In this document: positions 15,899 to 16,626 of the stretch, one piece after another | How positions within the stretch are numbered: the first letter of the stretch is position 1 | Layout of the letters: each line of letters opens with the position of its first letter | Assembly: GCA_028703175.1 (NCBI GenBank) | Contig: JAQVNJ010000131.1 | Coordinates: forward strand, 1-16,626 | Length of the DNA: 16,626 bases | From: JAAYCB01 sp012744395 | GTDB lineage: Bacteria; Planctomycetota; Planctomycetia; Pirellulales; Thermoguttaceae | Reading direction: 5' to 3' | The notes under the pieces: generated by a model | Databases searched by the model: none | Told to the model about the DNA's origin: nothing | The model's input: the letters and a program-made list of their open reading frames with translations, nothing else | Made by a program: the position numbers and the translations under genes

Positions 15899-16053
15899 TG
15901 CGTGATTTTAGGGAGGAATTCATGAGAGCGTGATAGCCGCTTTCGGCTTGCCCCGCGGCGCGCCTGCGCTGCGGCACAACCCGTACGTAACGAAGCGCGG
16001 GGCAAGCCCACGCGGCTATCTGAATAACAGCCGCTCTTTCCACGAATCACGCA
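15899..16053. repeat. Nested palindromic element of 155 bp (MITE- or REP-like)
   Basis: Outer arms TGCGTGATT (15899-15907) and AATCACGCA (16045-16053) are perfect inverted repeats. Inside, GATAGCCGC (15932-15940) pairs with GCGGCTATC (16012-16020), and GGCTTGCCCCGCG (15945-15957) pairs with CGCGGGGCAAGCC (15996-16008), broken only by a small TTTC/CAC bulge. The loop is 38 bases. There is no coding frame. It could be a miniature inverted-repeat element or a structured transcript end. Confidence 0.65.
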
Positions 16054-16119
16054 GGTCGATTTAGTCCACGCACGTCTTCAATAGAATCGGTTTTCGATCC
16101 CAGTCGTGAACGGTTCACA

Positions 16120-16181
16120 ACCGCTGACCGCTGACCGCTGACGGCTGATGGCTGATGGCTGACCGCTGATCGCTGACTGCT
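16120..16181. repeat. Heptad tandem repeat array, right copy
   Basis: Nine 7-base units, the last incomplete: ACCGCTG three times, ACGGCTG, ATGGCTG twice, ACCGCTG, ATCGCTG, ACTGCT. The array ends 2 bases before the rlmN stop codon. It is inverted relative to the array at 15569, so each array reads the same way going into its neighbouring gene's end. Confidence 0.8.
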
Positions 16182-16183
16182 AT

Positions 16184-16626
16184 TCACGCTCTGCTCCGCC
16201 GCAACTGGCCGCAGGCGGCGTCGATCCGGTTGCCCTTGCGATAGCGGGTTTTCACCGCCACGCCGCCGGCTTCGAGAGTCTCCTCGAACCGCCGGACACG
16301 GCCAGGGTCGGGCGTTTGGAAAGGGAGGCCGGCCACGGGGTTGTAGGGAATCAGGTTGACCAGCGAGGGGCGCCCCTTGAGCAGCGCGGCGAGGCGGAGG
16401 GCGTGTTCCTGGCGATCGTTGACGCCCGCCAGGAGCACGTATTCGAAGGTCACCCGGCGGCCGGTCCTGGCGAAATAGTCGTCCGTCGCGGCGAGAATCG
16501 CGGCAATTCCCACGTGGCGATTGGCGGGCACGATCTGGCTGCGGAGCCCATCGTCCGGCGCGTGGAGAGAGACCGCCAGGTGGTACTGGACCCCGGATTC
16601 GGCCAGTTGGCGGATCCCCTTGGGCA
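16184..16626 (-). CDS. rlmN: 23S rRNA / tRNA adenine-C2 methyltransferase RlmN, C-terminal part
   Basis: The minus frame enters from the right edge: GIRQLAESGVQYHLAVSLHA, then PDDGLRSQIVPANRHVGIAA, a hallmark of RlmN (the LAVSLHAP block). Later VTFEYVLLAGVND, LVNLIPYNPV and GNRIDAACGQL follow; the Cys in ACGQL is the conserved catalytic cysteine of RlmN. RlmN is a radical-SAM enzyme that methylates C2 of A2503 in 23S rRNA and A37 in some tRNAs. The CxxxCxxC iron-sulfur motif lies outside the window. The stop is TGA at 16186-16184. The C-terminus appears complete. Confidence 0.93.
   Translation of the reverse strand, partial: PKGIRQLAESGVQYHLAVSLHAPDDGLRSQIVPANRHVGIAAILAATDDYFARTGRRVTFEYVLLAGVNDRQEHALRLAALLKGRPSLVNLIPYNPVAGLPFQTPDPGRVRRFEETLEAGGVAVKTRYRKGNRIDAACGQLRRSRA

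Noticed and set aside
15569..16181. CRISPR array
   Set aside because: The repeats are 7 bases, tandem and without spacers; no cas gene is present.

Overview
The window is a GC-rich bacterial chromosome segment, most likely from a planctomycete. This is inferred from the mix of a secreted Tat-dependent oxidoreductase-like protein, heavily decayed IS66/IS21 elements, DUF2924 debris, long non-coding gaps and short intergenic heptad repeats. No rRNA or tRNA is visible to fix the taxonomy. Codon use is standard: TAG is a functional stop in at least two intact genes.

Layout. Positions 1-434 (minus strand) are the start of a secreted protein that runs off the left edge. A sigma70-like promoter at 764-793 probably feeds a Tat-exported aldo/keto reductase-like gene (980-1954). 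A tight minus-strand pair follows: a small helix-turn-helix protein and a 375-residue protein of unknown function (3294-1930). Next comes the best system in the window, a complete tripartite HipB-HipS-HipT kinase toxin-antitoxin operon (3827-5350). It has its own promoter and three near-identical operator palindromes about 61-62 bp apart.

From 5384 to 9461 the window is a graveyard: a DUF2924 fragment with three in-frame TAG codons, an IS66 transposase N-terminus, a McrB-like AAA+ gene that has lost its central and C-terminal parts and now abuts the tail of a DUF2357-type nuclease, a frameshifted GNAT acetyltransferase tail, and an IS21 IstA N-terminus with its terminal repeats. This looks like the collapsed remains of a defence and mobile-element island.

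The right third is mostly housekeeping: a YbaK-type deacylase (minus), a structured gap with a minus-strand terminator, a YbhB/PEBP-family predicted lipoprotein (plus), a two-gene minus operon of a divergent Nramp-fold transporter and asparaginyl-tRNA synthetase joined by an ATGA overlap, a SAM-dependent methyltransferase (plus), and the C-terminal end of rlmN (minus, right edge). Between the methyltransferase and rlmN lies about 600 bp of non-coding DNA bounded by inverted arrays of 7-bp repeats and carrying a 155-bp nested palindrome.
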